NCBI GenBank assembly: GCA_963578625.1
Contig: CAUZEO010000061.1
Coordinates: 1-18,588, forward strand
DNA length: 18,588 nucleotides
DNA from: CAUZEO01 sp963578625
GTDB lineage: Bacteria; Verrucomicrobiota; Kiritimatiellia; SLOV01
Direction of reading: 5' to 3'
Positions within the stretch are counted from its first letter, which is position 1. The number at the start of each line of letters is the position of its first letter. The notes under the pieces are model-generated. The model made no database searches and was not told where the DNA came from. It saw only the letters and a list, made by a program, of their open reading frames with translations. This document shows positions 7,439 through 14,722 of the stretch, piece after piece. Made by a program: the position numbers and the translations under genes.

Positions 7439-8134
7439 TTATATGCCGTCACCCTGTGGATGAGACACGGCCTCCTTCGCGCCGCTTCGCAATTCTGAAA
7501 TGGAGGCGGCCATGTCCGGCGCATCATAGAGGTACGACCCGGAGATGAGAATATTAGCCCCGCGTCGGGCGCACTCCAATCCACTGGTACCGTCGATCCC
7601 ACCGTCGACCGAGATGTCCTTGTCGGGAAGCCGGTCGCGAAGTTCGGCAATCTTCGGGAGCGCCTCAGGAATGAAAGCCTGACCGCAAAATCCCGGATGC
7701 ACGAACATGCAGAGAACCTCGTCGTACAGGGTCGGGTTGAAGAAGAACACGCGATCCGCCGGGGTATCGGGATTCAGTACGAGTCCGGGTCGAATCCCAT
7801 GCGACCGGATTGCTTTCAGGGCCGCGGCCACGTCGCAGTCGGCTTCCACATGAATGAGCAGGGTCTCGGCGCCGGCATCGGCGTAGTCGTCGACATACCG
7901 GTCCGGGTGGGTAAGCATGAGGTGAACGCTCCGATGCAAATTCGGCGCGTCCTTGAGCGCCATCTTCACAAATGCCGGTCCCATACTGATATTCGGGACG
8001 AAATGCCCGTCCATAATATCTATGTGAAGGCCGTCGGCGCCGGCGGATCCAGCTCGGCGGCACTCTTCGGCAAGCCGCCCCGGGTCCGCCCCAAGAATGG
8101 AGGGCATGATCTGAACCTTCTTCATCCGGCGCAT
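7439..8134 (-). CDS. rpe: ribulose-phosphate 3-epimerase
   Basis: This TIM-barrel enzyme interconverts ribulose-5-phosphate and xylulose-5-phosphate in the pentose phosphate or Calvin pathways. The protein is 231 residues, typical for the family. Metal and catalytic residues are visible: His37 and Asp39 in LHIDIMDGHFVPNI, His71 in VHLMLTHP, and Asp177 in VDGGI. The phosphate-side loop reads MFVHPGFCGQAF, where the family usually has PGFGGQ, so one glycine (residue 150) is Cys. ATG at 8125 (MKKVQIMPSILGAD) is an alternative start three codons in and gives a more standard N-terminus. It is the first gene of the rpe-lepA-lepB operon; its upstream 217 nt (8135-8351) are shared with the divergent pseudogene and hold no further gene that I can see. 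Confidence 0.93.
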   Translation of the reverse strand: MRRMKKVQIMPSILGADPGRLAEECRRAGSAGADGLHIDIMDGHFVPNISMGPAFVKMALKDAPNLHRSVHLMLTHPDRYVDDYADAGAETLLIHVEADCDVAAALKAIRSHGIRPGLVLNPDTPADRVFFFNPTLYDEVLCMFVHPGFCGQAFIPEALPKIAELRDRLPDKDISVDGGIDGTSGLECARRGANILISGSYLYDAPDMAASISELRSGAKEAVSHPQGDGI

Positions 8135-8351
8135 CTAAGCACGAAGCGGGAAAAGATGCGAGAGCGGGTACGTTGACGGGGGTTCAGAGCTGGTACGCCG
8201 TTCAAGAGGTAAGTGTAGATCGGGTTTTTGGTTGTTTTCGTTTTGTCTAAACACTCCCGATGTTGCGCCCGCGGCACAGCGATTCGGCACCGTTTCGGTA
8301 TTTTGCGTCCTTTCCGGCAAGGATTCTGCTCTCTTCTTGAACATCGCCATC

Positions 8352-8849
8352 ATGGTTAAAGGGGAAAGCGTCGAGCTGAATTCCGATGTATCGCGCTCGC
8401 GCGGACCCGCCGAATCTACCATCCGGGTTCTGGTTATGGATGATGATCCGCAGATCCGCCGGCTAATCCACCGGCAACTCGCCGCCGAGGGTTTTGAGAT
8501 CGAATTGGCCGGGGACGGACACCAGGCGGGCGACTAGGTGTTCGGTGAGTTCTGCAGGCTGCTTCAGAAATGCGCGCGTCGAACCGACGTCATCGGTCGG
8601 TACGGCGGAGATGAATTTGTGGTCCTGATGCCCGAGAGTGGATTGATGCCAACCCGGGCATTTCCCGATCGGGTCCTGGAGACGATCCGCGGCCGCATCT
8701 TCTGTTTCGGCACACACGATATTCGTTTATCCGTATCAATCGGCGCATCGATCAGCGACAACGTGTGCAAACCTCAATGCATCGTCCAAATGCCGGAGCA
8801 GCCCGGTCGGGCACTCGGGGCGGAGAACATTGGATTGCCACCATTCTGA
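8352..8849 (+). pseudogene. broken response regulator - GGDEF diguanylate cyclase
   Basis: From ATG 8352 the reading frame gives the start of a receiver domain (IRVLVMDDDPQIRRLIHRQL, the acidic pocket) and runs to ELAGDG. It then jumps straight to HQAGD, normally found in the 'yGHqaGD' segment of a GGDEF domain, meets an in-frame TAG at 8535-8537, and continues in the same frame with a GGDEF domain (DVIGRYGGDEFVVLMPES, then RLSVSIGAS). The rest of the receiver (phospho-acceptor Asp, Thr, Lys) and the first part of the GGDEF fold are missing, so about 120 or more residues appear deleted. The end of the GGDEF domain (PEQPGRALGAENIG) is also degraded. The parent would have made cyclic-di-GMP in response to a kinase. 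As it stands it cannot make an active enzyme. Confidence 0.82.
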
Positions 8850-9392
8850 ATGAAGCATACAAGGTGCTGCGCGGTGAGAAAACGCGAGCAACATACGATA
8901 AGGAACTCTTCGAGCGGTACACGAAGAATCGGAATCCGCCGAGGGCTCGGGAAAGACCCCCTTGTCTCGTTTTTTTGTCCCTTCTGCAATCGGCCACTGT
9001 CGCGCTCAGCCGAGCAAACGGCCGGATGTCTCCATTGCAAGAGCCCGCTATTGGAATCTGCTGTCGAGGAAGAGAGCAGGAATCGCAGGGCAGTATAGAG
9101 AACAAAGAAGTCCGGTCAAATCACCGATTGTACGCGTTGGCCCGGGAAGGGCAAGCCAGTCCAAATCATGGATCTATCTCCAAAGGGAATGCGGTTTAAA
9201 ACCAATGAAACCATCCCGATTCATGCGGTCATAAAAATCGACTGCCCCGAGCTGCAGGAAAGAGAGGAATACGCGATCGGAACGCAATTTCTGAGCGTCA
9301 CCTTCAAAACCGTGCCGGGACATTTGTTTCAGTCACCGGTTGACGGCCGGCAAACGAATCCGCTTCGAGTAAAATACATTCCAGAGCCATAG
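8834..9392 (+). pseudogene. broken J-domain / zinc-ribbon / PilZ protein
   Basis: Three domain remnants lie in order. About 8834-8935 (second frame) reads ATILNEAYKVLRGEKTRATY then DKELFERY, the second half of a DnaJ J domain; the helix II/HPD half is gone. Near 8940-8965, around a CCCCC run, the frame shifts to one encoding CPFC (8976-8987) and CLHC (9027-9038), a four-Cys zinc ribbon. The same frame meets TAG at 9096-9098, then encodes a PilZ-type domain: MDLSPKGMRFKTNETIP holds the DxSxxG motif, and YAIGTQFLSVTF is the last strand, with the middle strands shortened. PilZ domains bind cyclic-di-GMP. The last 60 nt overlap the 3' end of truA on the other strand. It lies directly after the broken GGDEF gene. 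Confidence 0.75.
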
Positions 9393-10106
9393 TCCCTCGG
9401 GAGGAGCCGTGGGGACCCGCGCGGTCCTGGTTTTGGATTTCAGGATTTCTTCCGTTTCGACCGAGCTGACCTCCCCCCGCCCTACCCGGATCAGGAAACC
9501 TGCGAGGCTGCGTACCATCTTGTAGAGAAAGCCCTCGCTCTCGGCAATGAGGGTCACCTCTTTTCCGTTCCCGCGCACTTCCATTCTACGCAGTGTCCGG
9601 CATGTGCTGGGTACATGTCGGTTTGGATTTGCGGTGAATGCGGAAAAATCGTTGGTTCCCAGAAGCATGCCTGCAGACTCCTTCATGGCATCCAGATCAA
9701 GCGGCCTGGAAACATGGGTCCGGTACAGCCGTAAATTTGGAGGGACGATCGGCCCGTTCCAAATTAAATACCGGTACTGCTTACCGGTAGCGCTGCGGCG
9801 CGCATCGAAGCTTGCGGAGGCCCGGCGCACTTTATCGACTCGAATATCACGGTCCAGCACCGCGTTTAATCCGAGTGTCAGGCGCCCGGGATCCTTGGGG
9901 CCGAGGAGTTCGAAGTGAACGACCTGGGCGCGCGCATGCACGCCCGCATCCGTCCGGCCACTGCCTTGCACACGAGGTGACTCTCCGGTCAATTCCTCCA
10001 AAGCGAATTCCAACTCGCCCTGAACCGTTTTTTCGCCAGGCTGGACCTGCCACCCGGCATACCGGGTGCCATCGTAAGCCAGGGTCATTTTGTAGCGCTG
10101 TGCCAT
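9333..10106 (-). CDS. truA: tRNA pseudouridine(38-40) synthase
   Basis: This enzyme converts uridines 38-40 in the anticodon stem-loop of many tRNAs to pseudouridine. The protein has 257 residues, full length. The catalytic Asp53 lies in SGRTDAGVHARAQVVHF. The N-terminal strand MTLAYDGTRYAGWQVQPG and the later FLYKMVRSLAGFLIRVGRG block are characteristic of the TruA family. It is the last gene of the long minus-strand run; its 3' end converges with, and overlaps by 60 nt, the remnant PilZ frame. Upstream, an 84-nt gap with a dispersed repeat separates it from ruvX. Confidence 0.97.
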   Translation of the reverse strand: MAQRYKMTLAYDGTRYAGWQVQPGEKTVQGELEFALEELTGESPRVQGSGRTDAGVHARAQVVHFELLGPKDPGRLTLGLNAVLDRDIRVDKVRRASASFDARRSATGKQYRYLIWNGPIVPPNLRLYRTHVSRPLDLDAMKESAGMLLGTNDFSAFTANPNRHVPSTCRTLRRMEVRGNGKEVTLIAESEGFLYKMVRSLAGFLIRVGRGEVSSVETEEILKSKTRTARVPTAPPEGLWLWNVFYSKRIRLPAVNR

Positions 10107-10111
10107 TGTCT

Positions 10112-10169
10112 TTTAGTCAACATCGAATGTTCAAGATCTTCAAAATTGGACATTGAGTATTCGATATTC
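10112..10169. repeat. dispersed intergenic repeat, copy 2
   Basis: Positions 10145-10169 are the exact reverse complement of 1526-1550. The copy lies in the 84-nt gap between truA and ruvX. Within it ATCGAAT near 10120 is complementary to ATTCGAT near 10159, and 'gttcaagatcttcaaaattg' is partly self-complementary, so a hairpin in the ruvX-truA transcript is possible. Confidence 0.78.
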
Positions 10170-10190
10170 TTGTGCCCTCGAAGCGGACGG

Positions 10191-10601
10191 CTACTTCGAA
10201 TCCAAATAATGCTGCAGCATGATCTGCGCGGCGACTTTGTCTATCAGACCTTTTCGCTTTTCGCGGCGGGTACCCGCTTCGATCAAGGCCGCCTCCGCGC
10301 TTTTCGTGGACAATCGCTCATCCCACATATCGACCGGGAGACCGATTTTTTCCGCAAGTTTTTTCGCGAATGCTTTCGACGCCGTTGCCGATGCCCCCTC
10401 CGACCCATCCATGTTGAACGGCAAGCCGACGACGATCCGCTCTGCCTCCATCTCCGCGCAGATTTCTCGAATTCGCCGCAGCAGCTTTTTCTCGCTATCG
10501 ATCTCGATGACCTCGTGCGTCGAGGCAATGATGTGCATTGGGTCGCTTATCGCGACCCCGCACCGGCGCGTTCCGAAATCAAGTCCCAGGATCCGTGCCA
10601 T
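10191..10601 (-). CDS. ruvX: Holliday junction resolvase-like / pre-16S rRNA nuclease YqgF family
   Basis: This is a RNase H-fold protein of 136 residues, the normal family length. The three acidic positions of the fold are visible: Asp8 in ILGLDFGTRRCGVAISD, Glu95 in WDERLST, and Asp121 in DKVAAQIMLQHYL; IVVGLPFNMDG is also characteristic. YqgF/RuvX proteins are implicated in maturing the 5' end of 16S rRNA and earlier proposed as alternative Holliday junction resolvases. ATG at 10601 was chosen because it gives the canonical MARILGLDFG start and lies one base after the manC stop codon (TGA-A-ATG), a coupled arrangement. A longer open frame upstream, inside manC, has no family similarity. 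Confidence 0.95.
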   Translation of the reverse strand: MARILGLDFGTRRCGVAISDPMHIIASTHEVIEIDSEKKLLRRIREICAEMEAERIVVGLPFNMDGSEGASATASKAFAKKLAEKIGLPVDMWDERLSTKSAEAALIEAGTRREKRKGLIDKVAAQIMLQHYLDSK

Positions 10602-10602
10602 T

Positions 10603-11688
10603 TCAGATGATATCACGGTGATCGGGATTGTTCCGCACTTGCTGCAGCAGCAGCTTGATATCCTGGGCACGGTTTTTGGGACAGATCAATGTGACCCCCT
10701 CCGCTTGCACAACGATAAGATCGCTGACCCCGATCATCGCGGTCGTGCGATCTCGCGAAAATACGATATTGTCGCCGGAGTCAAGGGCCTCCAGGGAGCC
10801 GATGGTTATGTTCCCCGACTTGTCCGCGGCGAAGTGATTCGAGAGCGCCGTCCAGGATCCGACGTCGTCCCATGCAAAGGTGCCTTTTGCCATGATGATG
10901 TTGTCGGCCTTTTCCATGAGCGCATAGTCGATTGATATTTTCTCCAGGGGCGGATACGTGGCCTCGAGTACTGCATTCAGGGAGTCGTCGCCTACCGCGG
11001 TTGTCAGGGTCTCCATCAGCCAGGAAAGCTCCGGACAGTGCTTCTTAAAAGCGGCGTGGAGGGCTTTCACCGACCAGATGAACATGCCCGAATTCCAAAA
11101 GTATCTGCCGGAATGAATGTACCGGTCCGCCGTGGATTCATCCGGTTTCTCGACGAAACGCCTGGCTCGGTGAAACGTGACTTTGTCTCCGCTCTGTAAT
11201 TCCGGTCCCGCTTCAACGTACCCGAATGCGGTGCTGGGCGATGTCGGCTGGATGCCGATTGTAATGAGAACTTCCTGCTGCGATGCAAGATCAAGGCTTT
11301 CCTGAAGGGTTCGGCGATAGACGTCAAGATCTCCCATCACCTGGTCAGCGGTCAAAATACAGAAGGAGGCATCCACCGATCTGGCTCCGATTAGCGCTCC
11401 CGCCACCGCCACCGCCGCCGCCGTATCCCGCCCCATGGGTTCCCCCACGATATTTTCGGGGGGAAGAATCGGCGCCGCTTCGCGGCTCGCTTGGACCAGG
11501 TTCTTGTTTGTAACCACGAACACTCGCTCCGGCGGTATCAGTCCGTCCAGTCGGTCAACCGCCTGCGCGAGGAGCGACTTATCCCCTACCAGCGCGAGAA
11601 GCTGCTTCGGGCGTTCGGATGTGCTCAGCGGCCAAAACCGCTCCCCCTTCCCTCCCGCCATGATAACGGCATAGTGTTCCGCGGCCAT
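10603..11688 (-). CDS. manC: mannose-1-phosphate guanylyltransferase
   Basis: This enzyme makes GDP-mannose from mannose-1-phosphate and GTP, feeding surface polysaccharides and glycans. The protein has 361 residues: a nucleotidyltransferase fold with AVIMAGGKGERFWPLST (residues 7-23, the GTP-binding signature loop), the RPKQ motif just after it, FVEKP near residue 180, and the left-handed helix-like C-terminal portion. The length matches the monofunctional type without the C-terminal isomerase domain found in the bifunctional ManC/AlgA enzymes. The start ATG directly abuts the trpA stop codon (TAA-ATG), and ruvX follows after one base, so trpA-manC-ruvX form a tightly coupled transcript. No other GDP-mannose genes are in view. 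Confidence 0.94.
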   Translation of the reverse strand: MAAEHYAVIMAGGKGERFWPLSTSERPKQLLALVGDKSLLAQAVDRLDGLIPPERVFVVTNKNLVQASREAAPILPPENIVGEPMGRDTAAAVAVAGALIGARSVDASFCILTADQVMGDLDVYRRTLQESLDLASQQEVLITIGIQPTSPSTAFGYVEAGPELQSGDKVTFHRARRFVEKPDESTADRYIHSGRYFWNSGMFIWSVKALHAAFKKHCPELSWLMETLTTAVGDDSLNAVLEATYPPLEKISIDYALMEKADNIIMAKGTFAWDDVGSWTALSNHFAADKSGNITIGSLEALDSGDNIVFSRDRTTAMIGVSDLIVVQAEGVTLICPKNRAQDIKLLLQQVRNNPDHRDII

Positions 11689-12504
11689 TTATTGGCTACC
11701 CGCAACGGACTTCGCCGCTTGAACAAGCTCGGCGGTCCAGGTCGCCGCGCGTTTCCGCCCCTCCGGCGAATTACCCTCTTCAAAGAGCCGGTTAACGATG
11801 GCGCTTCCCACAATCACGGCATCGGCATGTTGCACCGCGGAGCGCGCCTGTTCTGTCGTGGAGACACCAAATCCAAGCGCAATCGGCAACTCTGTTTGCG
11901 ATCGGGTTTTTTTAAGCAATTCGGAGGCGCCATCACTGATTTTATTCTGCATTCCGGTGACGCCTTCGCGGGACACGCAGTAGATAAAGCCGGTACCGCG
12001 TTGGCAGATCCGGCCAATTCGTTCGTCGGTGCTGGTCGGCGCGACGAGGTAGATGTTGTCCAAAGCGTGTGCCTGCACCGCGTCGATGTATTCGTCGCAC
12101 TCCTCGACCGGCAAATCCGTGATCAGCACCCCGTCTACACCGGCCTCCGATGCATCCCGGGCGAAGGACTCGTATCCTCGCGCATATATGGGATTGACGT
12201 AGGTCATGAATACGAGAGGAATCTGGCTCCTGGCCCTTATTTTCCCGACCGCCTTCAGTACACCGCTGACGGTGGTCCCCGCCTCCAGAGCCCGGGCGGC
12301 GGCAAACTGGTTCACGACCCCATCCGCCAGGGGATCAGAGAAAGGAATTCCCAATTCAACGATGTCCGCGCCTGCGTCCTCGAGGCGTAGTACGGTGTCG
12401 ACGGTTTCGTCCAATCCCGGATCACCGGCGCAAATGTAGGCAATGAAGCCCTTCCGGCCATTCGATCTCAACTCTTCAAAGCAATGATGGATCCGCGTAG
12501 ACAT
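11689..12504 (-). CDS. trpA: tryptophan synthase alpha subunit
   Basis: This subunit cleaves indole-3-glycerol phosphate to indole and glyceraldehyde-3-phosphate; indole is passed to TrpB. The protein is a 271-residue TIM barrel. The catalytic Glu50 (VELGIPFSDPLADG) and Asp61 are present; the family usually continues ADGP-IQ, here ADGVVNQ. FMTYVNPIYARG, GVLITDLPVEE and FIYCVSREGVTG are all standard TrpA blocks, as is the phosphate-binding LGFGVSTTEQ. No trpB or other trp gene is adjacent in the window: trpA sits between coaX and manC. It starts 38 nt after the coaX stop codon; that gap holds a 6-bp inverted repeat GATCGC (12511-12516) / GCGATC (12535-12540). Confidence 0.96.
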   Translation of the reverse strand: MSTRIHHCFEELRSNGRKGFIAYICAGDPGLDETVDTVLRLEDAGADIVELGIPFSDPLADGVVNQFAAARALEAGTTVSGVLKAVGKIRARSQIPLVFMTYVNPIYARGYESFARDASEAGVDGVLITDLPVEECDEYIDAVQAHALDNIYLVAPTSTDERIGRICQRGTGFIYCVSREGVTGMQNKISDGASELLKKTRSQTELPIALGFGVSTTEQARSAVQHADAVIVGSAIVNRLFEEGNSPEGRKRAATWTAELVQAAKSVAGSQ

Positions 12505-12542
12505 GAATCTGATCGCAAAACACCAACATACCTAGCGATCGG

Positions 12543-13298
12543 TCATTTTACAAGGTTCAGCTTTCCGATCACGCCCAACCCGTGGAGGGTCAGATCGGGA
12601 TCGAGGATGACTTTACGATCCAGGCCACGGGTAATGTGATCCGCGTCACCACCGGTCGCAATCAACTGAAGGTCCGGACCTCCGAAATGACGGGTCAGGT
12701 GATCGAGAATCTCGCGGACCATTCCTCGCTCGCCCAAGGTAATGCCCAGGCGCATCGCATCTTCCGTGCTGCGGCCGATGCGCACCCGCGTGGGATACAG
12801 GTCCACTTCCGGAAGAAGTGCCGCACGCTCCGCCAGCGCCTTGCGCATCACGGGTCCTCCCGGGGCAATGATTCCTCCGATATATCCCCGCCGTGGAACG
12901 ACGACGTCAAACGTGATGGCGGTCCCGATGTCTATGACAAAGAAGTGCTCCCCGTATTTGGAAGCGCCCCCGGCAGTGTTGGCAAGGCGGTCGGCACCGA
13001 TCTGATCAGGATTCGGATGCGTGATTTTCACGCCTAGTTCCGTCTCATGGTCCACCCAGATAACCTGTTGACCGAATCGCTTCCGAAGAATCCGCCGCCA
13101 GGCGGGAGAACGTTGCGGAACAACGGACGCGGCCACGGCGCCCGACACCGTCCGCGGTTGATTCTCCAACACGAACGATTCAATGGATTCGCGACGTGCC
13201 TCCGCCGTTTCGAACCGCCGAACTCGAGAAACGGATCCGGCGCGGTAGACTCCCGTGGCAATTGTTGTGTTTCCAATATCTATCACAAGGGTGGACAT
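12543..13298 (-). CDS. coaX: type III pantothenate kinase
   Basis: This enzyme phosphorylates pantothenate, the first committed step to coenzyme A. The protein is 251 residues from ATG 13298. ASKHA-fold signatures are in place: phosphate-1 DIGNTT (residues 7-12), GADRLAN (101-107) with the conserved catalytic Asp103, and phosphate-2 DIGTA (123-127); GGIIAPG and GERGMV follow as in CoaX. The start was set at MSTLVIDIGNT because CoaX proteins begin directly with this strand; an upstream in-frame start at 13361 would add 21 residues drawn from the repeat-filled gap. In many bacteria coaX follows nadC and birA; here nadC is upstream, but birA is absent from the 365-nt space between them. Confidence 0.94.
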   Translation of the reverse strand: MSTLVIDIGNTTIATGVYRAGSVSRVRRFETAEARRESIESFVLENQPRTVSGAVAASVVPQRSPAWRRILRKRFGQQVIWVDHETELGVKITHPNPDQIGADRLANTAGGASKYGEHFFVIDIGTAITFDVVVPRRGYIGGIIAPGGPVMRKALAERAALLPEVDLYPTRVRIGRSTEDAMRLGITLGERGMVREILDHLTRHFGGPDLQLIATGGDADHITRGLDRKVILDPDLTLHGLGVIGKLNLVK

Positions 13299-13663
13299 GA
13301 TGATGCACGTCAACCTACCCGAGGCGGCCCCAAGGGGAAACAACAATTCGCGCTCCCCCACCCTGGCACGGAATCATCGCCGTGGCACGGATATCCGATC
13401 CGTGTACTGAAGCCCCGAGTTGTACTTTGGGCGGAAAGGCCAATCTGCTTTCGGTTTCGGCTCGGGCTCCGGCCCTCTCCGCGGGAATCCATAGCGGCGC
13501 AGAGCGCCGCACTCCATAACTCAGGGACCGGCGATCCGCCGGAAATCTTTTTCAATAGCGGCAACTCTTCACGTTCGTAGCACAAAGCAATTGAGTTTGC
13601 CTGGGCGGTTGGCTTCGCCTGTCAGCTCCGTGGGCCACAGGCAGGATGCCCATGCCACGTTGG
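13299..13663. repeat. repeat-filled gap between nadC and coaX
   Basis: These 365 nt have no credible gene but several short palindromes: CACGGAT (13386-13392) with ATCCGTG (13398-13404); GCGGCG (13494-13499) with CGCCGC (13505-13510); CCGGCG (13528-13533) with CGCCGG (13537-13542). At 13628-13658 the minus strand reads GTGGCATGGGCATCCTGCC followed by TGTGGCCCACGG, which in one frame encodes 'MGILPVAHG'. This pattern, with its partner HGRDARAT, is a short dispersed repeat I recognise from planctomycete and verrucomicrobial genomes. The palindrome at 13386-13404 encodes HGSDIRAT and looks like a diverged member. The second element touches the nadC stop codon. Confidence 0.72.
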
Positions 13664-14530
13664 TCAGGAATCAAACTCCAGGGAGAAATCCGAGGCAACC
13701 GCGGAGTGCGTAAGCGCGCCGACAGATATGGCATCCACGCCCGTGTCCGCAATCGAGGCAACGGAATCAAGCGTCACTCCCCCGGATGCCTCCAATTTGC
13801 TTCTCCCCCGGCAAATTGAAACGCACTCCTTTATTGCTTCCGCCGGCATGTTGTCGAGCAGTATCCAATCCGGCGCCGCGCCGATCACTATATCGAAATC
13901 CTCCACCGTCTCCACTTCTACTTCGATCTCAAGATCTGAGTAGGCCTTCCGGGCGGCACCCACCATTTCCGCCAGCGTGCCGTCGTTGTGTTTACGCCAC
14001 TGCGCGAGGTGATTGTCTTTCAGCATGACTCGGTCGTACAGCCCCATCCGGTGGTTCTCCCCTCCCCCACACCGAACCGCGTATTTTTCGAGCACCCGCA
14101 AGGTGGGCGTGGTTTTTCGGGTATCCAGAATGACGGCGTTCCGGCCGATGGTTTGCGCGACATATGCCCGCGTGAGAGTGGCGATACCACTCAAGCGCTG
14201 CAGGAAGTTCAGCGCCGTCCGTTCCCCCGTCAACACGGCCCGCGCCGGCCCAGTCACCGTGGCAACAACCGTGTCCCGCTCAACCGGTGACCCATCTTCT
14301 GATTCGACGGAAAATTCGATGGAGGAATCCACGGCCTCGAAAACCGCTGCGGCTACGCCCCCTCCTGCCACCACATAGTCCCCGCGTGAAATAATGCGGG
14401 CACGGCAATGATTACCGGAGTCCACAACCGCAAGGGACGAAGCATCCCCCGTCCCCACATCCTCCACCAAAGCGCGCCGGATCAAATCCCGCACCTCAGG
14501 GCTCTCTGCAATTTTATGCGCGTTTCTCAT
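13664..14530 (-). CDS. nadC: nicotinate-nucleotide diphosphorylase (quinolinate phosphoribosyltransferase)
   Basis: This enzyme condenses quinolinate with PRPP to nicotinate mononucleotide in de novo NAD synthesis. The protein has 288 residues, the standard length. Substrate-binding residues are in the expected blocks: GERTALNFLQRLSGIAT (residues 102-118, Arg104), DTRKTTPTLRVLEKYAV (136-152), Arg153 and HR at 160-161, then MLKDNH (169-174), EVEVETVED, and the C-terminal EASGGVTLDSV phosphate site. All key positions are intact. The start MRNAHKIAESPEV at 14530 has no upstream in-frame competitor of note. It is separated from uvrB by 230 nt of inverted repeats and from coaX by 365 nt of repeats, so it may be transcribed on its own. 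Confidence 0.96.
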   Translation of the reverse strand: MRNAHKIAESPEVRDLIRRALVEDVGTGDASSLAVVDSGNHCRARIISRGDYVVAGGGVAAAVFEAVDSSIEFSVESEDGSPVERDTVVATVTGPARAVLTGERTALNFLQRLSGIATLTRAYVAQTIGRNAVILDTRKTTPTLRVLEKYAVRCGGGENHRMGLYDRVMLKDNHLAQWRKHNDGTLAEMVGAARKAYSDLEIEVEVETVEDFDIVIGAAPDWILLDNMPAEAIKECVSICRGRSKLEASGGVTLDSVASIADTGVDAISVGALTHSAVASDFSLEFDS

Positions 14531-14541
14531 TCAGTGGCTTC

Positions 14542-14626
14542 GATTTTGAACAGAAGGGAACGAAGAAAACAAAGAATAAAGGGTAAAAATCTTCTCCGTT
14601 CTCTTCGTTCCCTTATGTTCAAAATC
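14542..14626. repeat. near-perfect 25-bp inverted repeat between uvrB and nadC
   Basis: Positions 14542-14566 (GATTTTGAACAGAAGGGAAC then GAAGA) and 14602-14626 are reverse complements with a single mismatch, separated by 35 nt. The interior is also purine-rich on one side and pyrimidine-rich on the other (GAAAACAAAGAATAAAGG ... CTTCTCCG), which could extend pairing. The right arm starts 12 nt before the nadC start codon on the minus strand, so in the transcript the hairpin would sit in the nadC leader. It resembles 'aagggaacgaagagaacgaag' intergenic repeats found in several PVC genomes; that likeness is from memory. Confidence 0.82.
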
Positions 14627-14722
14627 CGTTCGTTTGTGAAGCCTCGGTTTCGAGTATTTGTGGTTCAATTTCTTCGATTGGATTTAGATGCTCCGGGTGA
14701 ATTTCCTCAGTTGAGCTTGTGT

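Noticed and set aside
8535..9098. In-frame TAG codons (8535 and 9096) as possible amber recoding (pyrrolysine or a reassigned TAG).
   Set aside because: Frameshifts and missing domain parts occur in the same stretch, and intact genes in the window use TAG as a normal stop (zinc-ribbon gene, GspC-like gene, uvrB). Ordinary pseudogene decay explains it.
13310..13585. Minus-strand frame in the nadC-coaX gap as a possible birA remnant.
   Set aside because: The translated residues match no biotin ligase motif; the sequence is made of short palindromic repeats.
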